In this document: piece by piece, positions 46,530 to 58,900 of the stretch | How the letters are laid out: every line of letters starts with the position of its first letter | Numbering within the stretch: position 1 is the first letter of the stretch | Assembly: GCF_026914265.1 (NCBI RefSeq) | Contig: NC_069130.1 | Span: forward strand, 5,369,682-5,433,681 | Reading direction: 5' to 3' | DNA from: Mya arenaria | Taxonomy: Eukaryota; Mollusca; Bivalvia; Myida; Myidae | DNA: 64,000 nt | Notes under the pieces: generated by a model | Databases searched by the model: none | The model's input: the letters and a program-made list of their open reading frames with translations, nothing else | What the model was told of the DNA's origin: nothing | Translations under genes and position numbers: made by a program

Positions 46530-49500
46530 ATGGGTGTCCGGGGTTTGCTGAGTACATGTTTGAAAGACTCGGACGCATGCACTTACACGTATGATCTAGT
46601 CCAAGTGGCCCAGCAGCATGGTGGACTTGAACTGATTGTAGACTTCAACTCATTTAAGCATCACATTCTGTTAAAATTTTGGAAAGGTTTAAGTAAGCTG
46701 CGTGGCAATTATTACTTGCGTATTCTCGGCGGGGAGTACGAAACACTGCACAACTATGTCACAAAGTTAGTGAATGACCTTAAGTCTCTAGGTATTCATC
46801 TAGTGTTTTACATTGATGGTGAGAAAGGGAGCTCTATTGAGGCTTTAAGGCAGAAATTTAACACCTGGAAAGAGAGACATATAAAGGAAATCGAGAGGAT
46901 GTCTCAGATTCTTAATGTTATGCGGCAAAAGACTGACATAAACGACCTGTCCTGGGACACAAACATTAACCCAGTGCTCCTGAATGACCAGCTTATGGCT
47001 ACCTTGAGGTCATGTGAGTGTGAGATACATCAATCACCCGCGGGAGAAGCAGATTTACCCATCATCCGAGCTTTAAGAGACAGACCCAAGGCATTTGCAA
47101 TACTAAGCAATGACTCGGACTTTTGCGTGTTTAAAAAAAGTAGGCTGATTCCAGATGATCTGTTTGACATTGGGAATGACCTTCATCTTGGAGAGCCACG
47201 TGAGTTACCAGCAAAACCATGGAGGTTATTAGTTAAGGTCATTTCTACAGAAAGGGTTATGACCATGCTGAATGTAAGTATGTAGCTGTTGATTCGGTTT
47301 GCTTTGTTAACATGAATGTTCAATCATACGTATCTGTTCATTCTGTAAAGCAACCTTCCAAGTACGACTTTTGCATTTTTGAACGCTTACACAGACGCCG
47401 ACTATCACAAACATACTTTATATACACATACATTATAAGGACATATCTGTAATAGATTGTGATCATTTGGATCCATATCAAAATTCCTTTTTCTACACAC
47501 ATTTTGCACAGATGTTAGAAGTATTATGTTTAAACTATACATTGTAGCGTTTCTTTTAAACTGAAAAACACTGTTAAACAATGTAATATACAAATCAATC
47601 TAGTCCACGATTATTTTTGTTATTATGTTGATTATATATGGGATGTATATAAAATGTTTGAACCTTGACTTCTGTTATAATTGAAACACGGTTCGGGTAC
47701 ACTATTTTCAGTTGAAAGAACACGGACTTCTAGTAGAAATGAGTATCGTTGCTGGTAACGACTACACACGACCATATATGCAAAAGTATATCCGCCATCG
47801 CACTTATTTAAACAACGGGAAATTCAGTTATAATATTGATGTCCAGGGAGGACCTCACATACAGAGCTTTGCACACTGGATCCAAACAAACCAAACAGCT
47901 GAGGAGCATTGGTACTTGGCTAAGTGCATGGTGTGTATTTTCAACTCAAAAATCTTATTTTTAACCTGTGTATTTTCCGTGTTTTTTGTCAAATATAGTT
48001 TCTGGTGCATTTTTTGTAAACTTTGGCAATTACTCAAAAGCTGTCTTCGACCTTACCATGCTACTTAGTACATGTAACCGGTAAAAATATGTAATAATAT
48101 GTACTCTGTATGCAATGAGAAGGAATACCATTCACTCTTGCTTTAACAGTTGTCTATTGTATGGCCAAGGTTTATCTTAAAAAGACATTCAAAACTGTTT
48201 ACACGGCATAAACGATCGAAGATGATTAAGTCAATTATGTTATGTAACCTAAATGCAGGAAATGGATCCTGGATTCCGGCAGGCCGTTATCCACAGCAGG
48301 AACTTCTACAACCTAAGAGGAGAACCAGACAGATGTCCCGATAAGGGAGACTTTTCTTTGGTGAGGATTGGTCTAAGAGTTGTGAAAGTAATAGCTTTGC
48401 AAATGATGTAGCATGTGCTCAATGCAGTCTAAATAGACTTACATTTGGTTGGATGCGATGTATTTTCATGGTCATAGTGTCACAACAGAGTAACAGTAGT
48501 AGGCATCGTCAAATGCATTTATATTTTTCATGTTGTAATCTACATGTATCATGTATCAAACTTCACTCTGATAAGATATGTGCTGAAAGTCCCATCACTC
48601 TGGCTGAAGCATGTTGATTAATGCCCCTTAATTAATATATTATAAGACAAGCGTTACTATGGATACAACCATAAAGGTTCTATCCGGTTCTTAAAGTCAT
48701 GTCAAATGGAACATGTTCGCTTTTCAAACCTCGATTGTCAGATATGTACTTCCAGTGCTCTTGTTGGCTTATAAGCGTTGCCCTGAAGGTAGTTTACTTA
48801 TATATTTGATTTTGTTGTACATCTATTAATTATTATGGTTCAAATGGTCATTTGGTGTATTGAAAAATATAACTTGGGTGATTGATTTTAAAGGGACTGT
48901 ACACTAGTTTGGCACCAAAATTATATTTTCTGATTAATAAAATGTTTTACTCTTTAATATCATAATTGTAAAAAAATGTAAAAAGTCGGAGACCGGGTTT
49001 GAACCGGTGTCGCCAAAACTGAAGCTCAGTGTTGTATCCACTGTGTTACGAAGGCTTACCCTACACGGTTGGAATATTTAAGCTTTATACCTAACTCGGT
49101 AATATCACGTGATAACATCGACTAGCAAATCACGCATAAGGAATGAATTCTACTAGTTAGACATACCTAGTAATCTTTTTTAATAGAAAATACGAAAAAA
49201 CTGCGAAAATAAATTAATTGTAAAATATTTTATTTTTTATATTTATGGCACGTCAGTTAGTAAGTTTCAATGCATTGTACTCATCGATAACACGTTTAGG
49301 TCAGTTTTCGAACAATTTTCTCTTTTATTTCGCTATTTCATCATACGGAGTACAGCCCCTTTAAAATGAGTTGAACTAATTTTCAAGATGATAGAGGAAA
49401 AGATTCGCTCTGGCCAGTATCCTTGCAACATCATGAGCATGCACAACAACTTCTACTGGTACCACATGTTACTGGAACACAAAGACACTTGTGCGGAACG

Positions 49501-52500
49501 TGCGCTCACACCGCTACGCGCTTACCTATACCGCATTGTCCTTCCGATGGAGGAGCAGCTGGTCAATGAACATGGCCGTAGTCCATCGGAACTTAGTGAA
49601 GCTCAGGTAAGTTGTACTTGCAATCCAATGTTTTTCTAACTAATCACAACATGTATGAAGGCATTTAATTATAGCGCCTATGTTTATGATCGATATCATG
49701 GGTTAATGACAAATTGGCTTAAAAATAATAAAATGTCCTTGAAAATAACCAGAAACATCACTTTAATACATTACCCAATCTGTTGAACGATACTCTAAGA
49801 AAATATATAATGCTCTTCTGACCAAAGCTCTACGTTAAACAATTCAATGTGCATTTGTGAGTTTAGCCAATGAAACTCTTCTCCTTATTACTCAAATTTT
49901 ATATTAAGCATACTTTAATTTAACATAAAGAAAGCTTAATGTATATGATCTCTCAGCCCCAGCATGTAATCTTATGCACAGCAACTTAAAAACAGAAAGC
50001 AACATCTGATAGCAACATTGTTTGTTGTACTTGTATTGACATAATAATGAAACAGATTAAAACAAACGCAGAGCTTATAATATTTAACCCCCAAGTTAAA
50101 GTAATTGAAGCCTTTCACAAGGTTCATCTGTACCAAAAATTCCAATCTTTTCTGCATATTAATCATCTATGTATTATAACAGTCAAACCCCGCTGGCTCG
50201 AAATCCAAGGAACCGGCAAAATACCGCGAGCCTCAAAAAAAATCGAGCCAAGCGTGAATGCAAAGCAATCGGACCTTTACATCCATTTCGAGCTAACGAG
50301 GAATTTAAGCCAAGGAAATTTAAGCCAAGGGGGCTCGACTGTTCATATCTGTATTCACTGATAAATGCTATTTTGACCATTCTCAATATGACTTAGGTGA
50401 TAGCAATGGACGGTGGTCGTGCCCCTCTCCTCGATAAGATCAAGCCGGACAGAACAGTAGAGAATCTCCAAACTTTTCACCGCATCTGGTCGCATCAAGA
50501 AAAGGGTAGAAAGATTTTTGCTACCTGAAATGGGGCCATAATGAGGCTCCATTCATAAATGCAAAATATTACTTTTATCACAGAAGTATCAATAAAATCA
50601 ACAAGTCTGATGTTTTACAAAAACAAAGTAAAAAATGGTTTTTCGGTGTTATAAAATTAGAATTTTCGCGAAAAATATGTTGCAAAATGCAACCAAGCAT
50701 GCTCACAATGATTTTTTGGTTAATCGTAAATGATTTTTTAGTTTGGTATTACTGTATGAAACCACTTTTCTGTTGTGTCAATTATTGACTGGTTTAATGG
50801 TAAGTCCACCCTCGTTAAATGTTTTACAAGCATCTGTTTGTCCTGGGTTGAATACTCAGATAGGTCGACTAGGCATTATTTCAAATGCAAGTTACTTGTC
50901 GAATCATTGCAAGTTGAAACTTGTACTTGTATTTCATTATTATGAGTTCCTCCTACATGTATGTCCCCAGGTGAGCATGTAAACTGGTTCGAGCGCCATG
51001 GGGATAAAAACGGCTTCATTGTCTACATTCTCCGCTACTTCCTGCTGCTGAACTGGCAACAGAACCTCAACGTGACAAAAAACGAGTTCATTGCACTCGT
51101 TGTCATGGTGATAGGTCACTGGGATGAGAAGCACTACCAGGCCATGAGCATCCGGCCGAGTATACGCTGTGTCAACATCGGCAATTGGATGCAGGTTAGG
51201 ACTGTTTGTTCCATTTCTATGTGAATTGTTTTACTAGTGTTTGAATTAAAAAGTAATCTTATTAAAAACAATAAGATATTTTTATAATGAGCAAGAAGAT
51301 ATAAAGCTGGCATGTTAATGAACTGATAGACACTCATTCTTTGAAAGTATTGGAGCCTTTGATGCCAAAAAGCACATATAAATAGTTTGGTTTTCTCATT
51401 GGATAACTAATAAGAAATGACCATATGGCTTTATGCCCTACATTTCAGGATGTGTATCGCCATGGTTACCAAATGTTTGGAAGTGTTCTGCACATTCGCC
51501 GCGAGTTTCCCTTGCCAGGCGAGCTATTCAGTGGCTCTGTATGGGCAGCCTTGTATATGGTCTGTCAGAGTGGCGGTAAGAAATGCTCTCTTGTAAAATT
51601 ATACTAGTATTACAGATGTTGACCTGAGAGCAAGTTGAACGGAAAAAACGCGCGTTTTATGCAATTCCTCTCTTATTTAAAATATACATTGAGGTAACCG
51701 ATGAAAATAGTGAACACAAGGATTGAACCGAGTATGTATGATCATGTCATATGGAAAATGTGCTGTGGTTTTGAAAAGCTCTTTCGGAGAGGCGGCTTAA
51801 TTGTAGCCTTGGACAGCCGCCGAGCGCTGTTATGATATAGCTGATGCATTAGCAAACTGCCTTCGCTACTAACCACAGGCGTTTGCCAAATAAAATGATA
51901 TGTCATCATTTTGAATAAATAATGCTAGCGTTTTTATTATGATATCTCATTCATATTAAAATTATACAATAAGTACAAAACATCGATAATTACTACTTAG
52001 CTTCGCTTATGGCTCCTACAATGCTTAATATTTTCTCATGGAACGTCCGCGGTATAATGTCGTCAGCTTTCTCGCTCTCATGCATGCTTGACGAGCACAA
52101 TGTTGACATCGCTATAATATCTGAGCACAAGCTAAAGCCTGGTAACAAGCTGTTCTTAGACAGTATTCATGCTGATTTTAGTTATCTGTCTATGGAACAT
52201 AATGATACATCTTGCGAAACTAATGCAGTATCCTGCGGGAGAGCTGGCATCGCTTTCATGTTTCGTAAGAGACTGCTTGTTAATATCTCGCAAGTGCATG
52301 CGTGCCTCAATAACAGAGTAATTGGTATCGAGGTATGCAATGTTCTAGATATACCAACGTACATTTTCGGTGTGTTTTACCAGCTGAAAACGACAGAACA
52401 TTTTATTGTGAAGTTATTGGCGAATTAGAAGCGCTTATTTCATTTTACTGTACCCAGGGCCATGTAATAGTTGCTGGTGATTTTAATGCTAAATTATACG

Positions 52501-55500
52501 ACTATAGCCCAAATTCTGTGGCATTAACAAGAATCGTAAAAAGCTATAACCTTATACGTGTTAACCTTCGCCCATATAGCAACTCACATGACTATAGCTA
52601 CGTAACTAACCGAACAATGATAGATCATATGTTGGTATCCGCCGATTTGTATATACGTGTCACATCGTTTGAAGTCATTGACGAAAGTAAAATACTTACG
52701 TCTGATCACTTGCCATTTGTCATGACCCTTACTGCAGATACTCAAAGTCGACATGCCGTTAACGATACAAATGTAAGGCGAACTCATGTCGCTTGGGATA
52801 GACTTACACCTGACGACATTTGCATGTATCAAACAATGCTAGATAAAGCGTTTATAAACGAGGAGTTATCCATACTCACAGACGTTAATACATTAAATGA
52901 GACCATTGTATCAGTACTATTATCAACGTGTGACAAATATCTACCAACACACAACCCGATACACAAACCAAAGACTTACTGGAATGATGAAATAAAACAA
53001 ATATATCTAACTGCTAAACACAAGCGATTACAATGGATGCGAAATGGTCGTCCGCGCAATCCAAGCGATGATTCATTTAAAAGATTTAAGCGAGCAAAAT
53101 CCCATTTTAGAGCTACACAGCGGAGGTTCGCCTATGTGCATCATATTTTCGATAAAATCGATAACGCGACAGGAACAGATGACAAGTTATTCTGGCGCCT
53201 TCTTAGAAAGTTAAAAAATAAAAACCCTAACGGTGTTTCAAAACTTGAGGTTGATGGCGTAAAGTACGAGGGTGAGATGATAAAGGATGGTTTTGCTAGT
53301 TTTTACCGATCCGTATTTGATGTTGGCTATAATGTGCCGCTTTCAGAATTTGAGCGTGAAGTTAAAGACAGAAGTAATGAAAAGGTTCGCGAATATTTAC
53401 CAGATAACACTACATTTAAAGAAATCTCAGAACATAAAATTAGGATCGCGATTAAAAGATTAAAACGTAAAAAAGCGCCCGGTCCAGACTCGGTTTTAAA
53501 TGAACACGTTTTATACGGTGGGCAACCAGTTATTATGGCCCTTAAGGTTCTGTTTAATGATATAGTACGCTACGAAGAGTACCCAGCGTCATGGAAGCGT
53601 AGTTACATCATCCCTATTTACAAAGGAAATGGCAAGCCACGGTCAAGTCCTAGTAGCTCCAGGCCGATTTCACTTATTTCTACGTTTTGCAAAATATTCG
53701 AGCGTGTCATCGTAAATAGATTTGATAAAATGTCATTTTCCAAATTTCCGAATAAACAACAACAAGGATTCCAAAAAGGACTGAGTTGTATAACTGCAGC
53801 CTTTAATCTACAAGAAGTAATTGCGCATAATCTCGATAGTGGAAGTAATGTATATGTAGCTCAGTTAGATATGAAAGGCGCCTTTGATGTTGTCTGGCAC
53901 GACTCCCTATTTTTGAAATTGCACGATCTTGGCATTCAAGGGAAGCTATGGAAAACTCTACTTTATGGTTACCAAAACCTTACAACATACGTGAGGTGGT
54001 CTGGTTCAACGTCTGCCTCTATAAGTGTACGTAGATCTGTCCGCCAAGGTGGCGTATTATCAGGTTTTTATTATTTAGTGCACATTAACGACCTGCTGAA
54101 TCGATTAGAAACATCTGGATATGGCGCCAAAGTTGGTACAATTGCTGCAGGGAATCCTACTCTCGCAGATGACATTACACTCGTTGTTTTAACGCCCTCC
54201 GGTCTTCAGCATATGCTTGATATCGTACATGACTATGCAGTTCTTCACAAATTTGAAATAAATTCTACAAAATCTTGTTGCTTGTCGTTCTCCACAAAAC
54301 GCTTGTCAGTTCCGCTAATAGTAACATTTGCCGGACAATCGCTTAGTTACGTAGAATCGTCCACTCATTTAGGGATACTAGTTAACTCTAAGTATGGAAT
54401 GCGGTCTACAACACGTTTTGAAGAACGGTGCCAAACGGGCAAAAACTCATCCCATGCTATGAAAGGTTATGGACTACATGGCGAAGGTCTTAGTCCATTA
54501 ACTGCCACTAGCATATATAAAAAAGTCATTATTCCAACTATTTTATATGGAAGCGAATTGTGGAATAACCTCAAGTCATCGGTTCTCGATATTATCAATA
54601 GGACTCAACATTATGTTGTTAAAATGATTCAAGGCTTTTATTAATACACTCGTTCCGACGTGTGAGTCAATGGTGAGACTATATCGTCTTATAAGCTTAG
54701 TCGAGATACGCAAATTATCTTTTCTGCAAAAGATAATGACGTTGCCTTCCGATAGTTTAACGCGACAACTTTTTGTAAGGAAATATATAACATTTCTTAA
54801 TCGCCGAACAAGTAATCCAATGCTTGGCTTTATACCTGACATATGCGCTTTGGTAAACAAATACCGCTTACAAGATAGCCTTAATTATTTCATATTGCAT
54901 AATGTAGCGCGTTCGAAGTGGAACTGGAAAAGCTCTATTCATAAAACCGTGAAACAGACAAAACTTACTTTATGGCGCGAAAGACTTATTAGCGACAGGG
55001 ATTTTTTACTATTCAAAAATCTCTATAAACAAATTGAGCCATGTGTTGTGTGGCAGTCCGCAAATAATCGCTCGGACTTAAAACTTGCGCATTTTATTGC
55101 TAACTTGTTGCTAGACAAGCCCTCTTTACTGCACTCCGTCTGTTTTATTTGCAAACGCGTGTTCTTTAACAAAACCGAGCATATCGTGTTTGCTTGCCCG
55201 TGTACAGCAGCTGTACGCGATAGTTTTTATTGTGATATAAACATGGTATTTGGTCAACATGTCGGATCCGACTTAGCTAAAAAAGATTCGACAATTTTCA
55301 GAGATTTTGTTTTTGGGAGCAAGTACATACAAAATGAAGACAATAATCAATTGCTATCATGCAAGCTCAGTTTTCGTTATGTACAAGATGCGTTCAATGT
55401 ATACAATACTTTCGATAGTGTTTAAATAATACTGGAACAGTGGCATTTGTGCTTATATTGCGTAAGATGATTATGTTTATATTGTATGATCATACAATTG

Positions 55501-55924
55501 CTGTTAGTTTGTCATAAATATTGTGTTTGAATTGAACCCATTGTATACATGTATGTATAACTCTCATGCTTCTTCATGCATGAAATAACTTTTTCTACTG
55601 ACATATTTAAACATGCTTATATATATTACATTGTGTTCTAATCTCCCATGCGGAGGATATATATTGAAATAAATGAATAAAAATAAAAATGAAATGAAAG
55701 TCATCGCTTAGTCTCCAGATAATGCTTTAAACATTTATAGATGAATATTTATGCAATTGTAAATTATAATTTCAGAAAAATTAAAAAAGAAAAAAAAGAA
55801 AGCTGCTCTGCCTATATGCAAAACAGTGTTGCGCAAGACTCGGAAGAAAATGAACGCTGTTGTAATAGACAAACATGACATGATTACAGACATAGTGCAG
55901 GATGTTTTCCCATTTGGTGATTAG
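46530..55924 (+). CDS. Gene B: paralogue of gene A, XPG/FEN1-fold protein, 630 aa
   Basis: Coding exons: 46,530-47,273; 47,712-47,930; 48,259-48,360; 49,388-49,606; 50,397-50,505; 50,971-51,194; 51,449-51,575; 55,776-55,924 (TAG). Total 1,893 nt, with the same exon order and phases as gene A; exons 1, 3, 5, 6 and 7 are identical in length. The same seven acidic positions are kept (D38, D96, E173, D175, D195, D197, D265). Differences: exon 2 has 11 extra residues (after GPYM/RPYM), exon 4 is four codons shorter, and the start of exon 8 is recast as a lysine run (KLKKKKKK) before the conserved MNAVVIDKHDMI and DIVQDVFPF. The exon 4 acceptor is TTTCAAG. Intron 3 carries a MITE and intron 7 a 3.7-kb LINE. 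The frame is intact, so it may be expressed; function as for gene A is unknown. Confidence 0.85.
48892..49360. mobile_element. MITE with TTAA target duplication and an internal tRNA-like unit
   Basis: Bounded by TTAA at 48,888-48,891 and 49,361-49,364. The ends are inverted: AGGGACTGTACAC on the left and GTACAGCCCCT on the right. Inside, on the minus strand, GTAACACAGTGG (49,049-49,038) and GGTTCAAACCC (49,005-48,995) resemble Pol III A and B boxes, followed by a T run. Gene A intron 3 has an uninterrupted AAGTTAAAATTGAG at the same place. TTAA duplication suggests a piggyBac-type transposase acted on it; that is inference. Confidence 0.75.
48980..49056 (-). ncRNA. tRNA-like Pol III promoter unit within the MITE
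   Basis: A-box-like GTAACACAGTGG and B-box-like GGTTCAAACCC are 32 bp apart, and CCGGTTCAAACCCGG forms a T-arm-like hairpin. A TTTTT run follows at once. The acceptor stem is poor, so it is tRNA-derived rather than a functional tRNA gene. Confidence 0.5.
50178..50343. mobile_element. Small MITE in intron 4 of gene B
   Basis: Ends AACAGTCAAACCCC and GGGGCTCGACTGTT are inverted repeats. The interior is rich in TCGAG/GAGCC motifs. It is paralogous to 26,835-27,008 in gene A, where CpG sites have decayed to TpG. Confidence 0.7.
51940..55698 (+). mobile_element. Non-LTR retrotransposon (LINE), nearly complete ORF2
   Basis: Inserted in intron 7 of gene B. It encodes an APE-type endonuclease (FSWNVRG, IISEHKL, VAGDFNA, IDHMLVS, TSDHLPF), a reverse transcriptase (KRKKAPGPDSVLNEHV, RPISLISTFCKIFERVI, QLDMKGAFDVVWHDSL, RQGGVLSGFYY and catalytic LADD), and a C-terminal C-x2-C-x9-H-x4-C knuckle at 55,141-55,197. 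Two frameshifts break it, near 52,375 and 54,640, giving frames 52,009-52,428, about 52,370-54,644 and 54,670-55,425. No ORF1 is seen, so it is 5' truncated or of a one-ORF type. The 3' end is an AAATAAATGAATAAAAATAA-like tail at about 55,665-55,698. The clade is not assigned. Gene A lacks it. Confidence 0.9.
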
Positions 55925-56425
55925 TAACTGTGATCAAATTAGCAAGGGAAAATAACACTTGTGGGGTGCAATATTGAACACATCTTCTGGCTGATTATAT
56001 GAAAGTTATTAGCAGGCGCTTTATTTAAAACGAACGGCTATAGCGTCGATGACGTTTGATGAAAATGTTATTGTGTGCCTTCACCTTATATAAAATTTCT
56101 TTTTGCGGCTTAGTCGCTTTTGTAATGACTACATGGCATTTTGATCAGACTTTAAACGTCGCATAACTCAGAATCTCAGTGGGTGAGCCATGTAGGTCTC
56201 CAAGCCGACGAAGATTGTGTACATAAAGTATGGTTATTTGTGTTTGAATTATCAACTCCAGTGTTTGCCATCAATAAATCATGAATTTACTTATTTTTAT
56301 GCCATTTCAAAATACTAGTAAGGCACAAATTATTATAAGATATCACTCCACGTCTTTATCAAAAGCCAAATAGTCGCTTTGGGAAAATTGAATTGTGTAT
56401 CCTCCCGAAAGGGAGTTTCCAAATA
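55925..56425. other. 3' flank of gene B, no gene found
   Basis: Probable 3' UTR. AATAAA occurs at about 56,273 (CATCAATAAATCATG), a candidate polyadenylation signal about 350 bp after the stop codon. Confidence 0.45.
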
Positions 56426-56427
56426 AA

Positions 56428-56476
<49 letters not shown>
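56426..56476. repeat. AAT microsatellite
   Basis: About 15 ATA/AAT units. Confidence 0.95.
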
Positions 56477-56479
56477 TTA

Positions 56480-56790
56480 TACTTACAGGGAAAAAAACTT
56501 GATCAGAACACACTTGTATGTGCAGTTCTAAAGAACTTTACAAAAGCATTCGACTGTCTGCCCAATGATCTCAAATTAGACAAGGTTAATGCATTTTGAT
56601 CTCTCAATCCAAACATGTAAACTAATTCAAAGATCTTTCAAACAGAAAACAACAAGTCAAACTTGGTCAAAATATCAGTGAGTGGAACTCCATCCTGAAA
56701 TGCGTGCCACAAAGATCAATATTAGGGCCTCTAGTCTTCATCATCCTTCTGAATGACATCTTCTACTTTATTAAAAATTCTTGATATTGT
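56480..56790 (+). pseudogene. Fragment of a LINE reverse transcriptase
   Basis: Translated pieces include NFTKAFDCLPNDLKLDKVNA, then in shifted frames QQVKLGQNISEWNSIL, VPQRSILGPLVF and LLNDIFYFIKNS, matching the conserved core of a non-LTR reverse transcriptase. It differs from the LINE at 52 kb. It is short, frameshifted and dead. Confidence 0.75.
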
Positions 56791-56799
56791 TATGGCCAC

Positions 56800-58900
56800 T
56801 TTCGAGGAAGAAAGTAACATTAACAAGCGTTAACCGATAGGGCGGCCCTAGCGCGTCCTAGTTTACTTTTTATTTAAATTTTGGGGTTGAAAAGTAATAA
56901 AATGCGCCCAAAATGCACCATTTCTGTATGTAGGGGTTTGCCCATCATAGGAGCAACCAAGTCTTTGCACGATTATGTTTCTGATAATGACAGCAAAAGT
57001 AGTTATATTACATGAAAAATTAAGTATTTTCTCATATAAGCAATTCTTTCCAGCGATATTTTGTAGCAAGCTAAAGTATTTTTTATATAGATTATAACAT
57101 TTATTTACAAACTACACATGTGTGTACCATGCTTTGATCCCCATGTACATAATGATACTTACAACTTTGCTGTTTAACATGTTTACTATTATTATCATCG
57201 ATTTATAGTCTTGTAAGAACTAACCGTATGTCAACTAGCGGAACCGTGCGCGTGTAGACTGGCCGTACAGCAAGGATAACTAATTGATAATATCATTATA
57301 TACATTTATCTAACCCATCTTACTTTATGTAATTTCCTGCATAAATATAATAAGAAACGGCTTTTGTAAATACTGTTTTCTGATATGTAGCCTATTTAAA
57401 ACTATATGCTTTTATATCCAGGTCAGCTGCTCATTGTTATGTAATGTCTATTTGTTTTGCATGTCTGAGATTAGCTCAGTGAGCTCTTTGGTGTTTATCA
57501 AGATTTATTTTCAAATAACATCCCTGGGGTGGAAGTTGTCCCCATCTTATACACTTATACAGGACAACTTTGAAAATCTTTAGAGACTGATTAGTTATAT
57601 TAGTTGTTCATTTATTCGGAATAAATTCCTCAAAAAGATCAAGTCCTTATTCATGAATACGGTCTGAGACTGTCCGTTCCCTGGTTTTGTCTACCAGACC
57701 CCTGACATTCATGCTACGATCGTGACTGCACTTCTCATCATCACACACGGCGCTGTTCACACACATGGGACACGCTACTGCTATGGTGGAGAAAGTGTGA
57801 AACGCCCAGTTATCGAAGCCGCTATAGTTGCAGCGAGGAGTGGGAATACTTTACTTATTGATAGGCAGATTTTGTGGATGCTACTAAAATCGCAGCATAA
57901 TTGAAATGCACTAATATCCACGATATAGCCTGGACAAACTCAGATTTAAAAAAAACACTATAAAATAAGGTGGAAAAACGGAAAAAAAATCCAGTATATG
58001 ATTATAATTCTTTGCTTTTATTTCCATATCAAGTTCAATTTCTATCATATTTTTGAAAACTATCAGGTCAAGGGAGGTAACTATAAATAAATATGCAGGA
58101 CATGATTGTTTGTTGTGCACTGTACTTTCTCTCATTGCCATCCATCACTATTTCAAGTTTCATTTCAATCATTTTAGTAATTCCAAAGATATGGCCCGAA
58201 CAAGCACCAATCAACATGAAAAAATGGTGAAGGGGAGATAACTTAATTAAAGTAGTAAGACCCTAATGGGTTTCATTTCAAAGTTTTAAAGCAAAATAAT
58301 AAAAAAAAAATTGTAATTCCATCTACCTATTTCAGCCAGGTCTGCAAGCAATGAACTCTTCAAAAAACCTAATATGTATGTGTAGAAATATCTTTAATTG
58401 CTGTTTAATAAAAATCAAATAAAAAACGTCAGTAAAAAAATGTATGCTACTGAAAAAAGAGAAAATGCTTTTGGATGGATTCAAACGGCTAACTAAGGAA
58501 TCCCTTAAAAGATGTGCCTGCGCTTAACAACATAGGCTAAAGCATTAAAATTGAAGAATTTCAAGTGGTTTTCATTAGGAGTGTGGGCAGGGGTTTTCAT
58601 TGACTTTGACAAATGGGGTCATTGTTGTTTCCTTCGCTCCACGTGTATTGGGCCCTTCATAAATTGTTAGGGCCATTTACGATTTAACACTCATTTGAAG
58701 TGAAAAAAAACACACATAATATTTGCGTGAGTTGACTGTGGCTCATAAACTTTAACGTGTTTTTCGCCATCCTTCCCAGATGTTAAATGAAAAAAACAAC
58801 ACTATAAGTTATCTAATAATCAGGCTATCAGGCTGACATACTCCATTAGCCGACAGAGAATACTTTAGAAAATACTGTTAATGGCTCAACGTCAAATTCT
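56800..58900. other. Non-coding interval with degenerate repeats
   Basis: No convincing gene. 58,065-58,330 carries CAAGGGAGGTAACTAT, GTGCACTGTACTTTCTCTCA and GGGGAGATAACTTAA motifs of the dispersed family tandemly repeated at 9.6-10.2 kb. The open frame 57,722-57,904 matches nothing I recognise. Confidence 0.5.

Noticed and set aside
48980..49056. A functional tRNA gene
   Set aside because: A and B boxes are present but the acceptor stem is poor and the unit lies inside a MITE.
51896..55710. Target-site duplication of the LINE
   Set aside because: GTCATC occurs on both sides (about 51,903 and 55,699) but is too short and too far from a defined 5' end to claim.
57722..57904. Frame with LLIITHGAVHTHG, briefly considered as a hydrolase or caspase-like piece
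   Set aside because: Too short, no flanking exon-like sequence, no confirmed motif.
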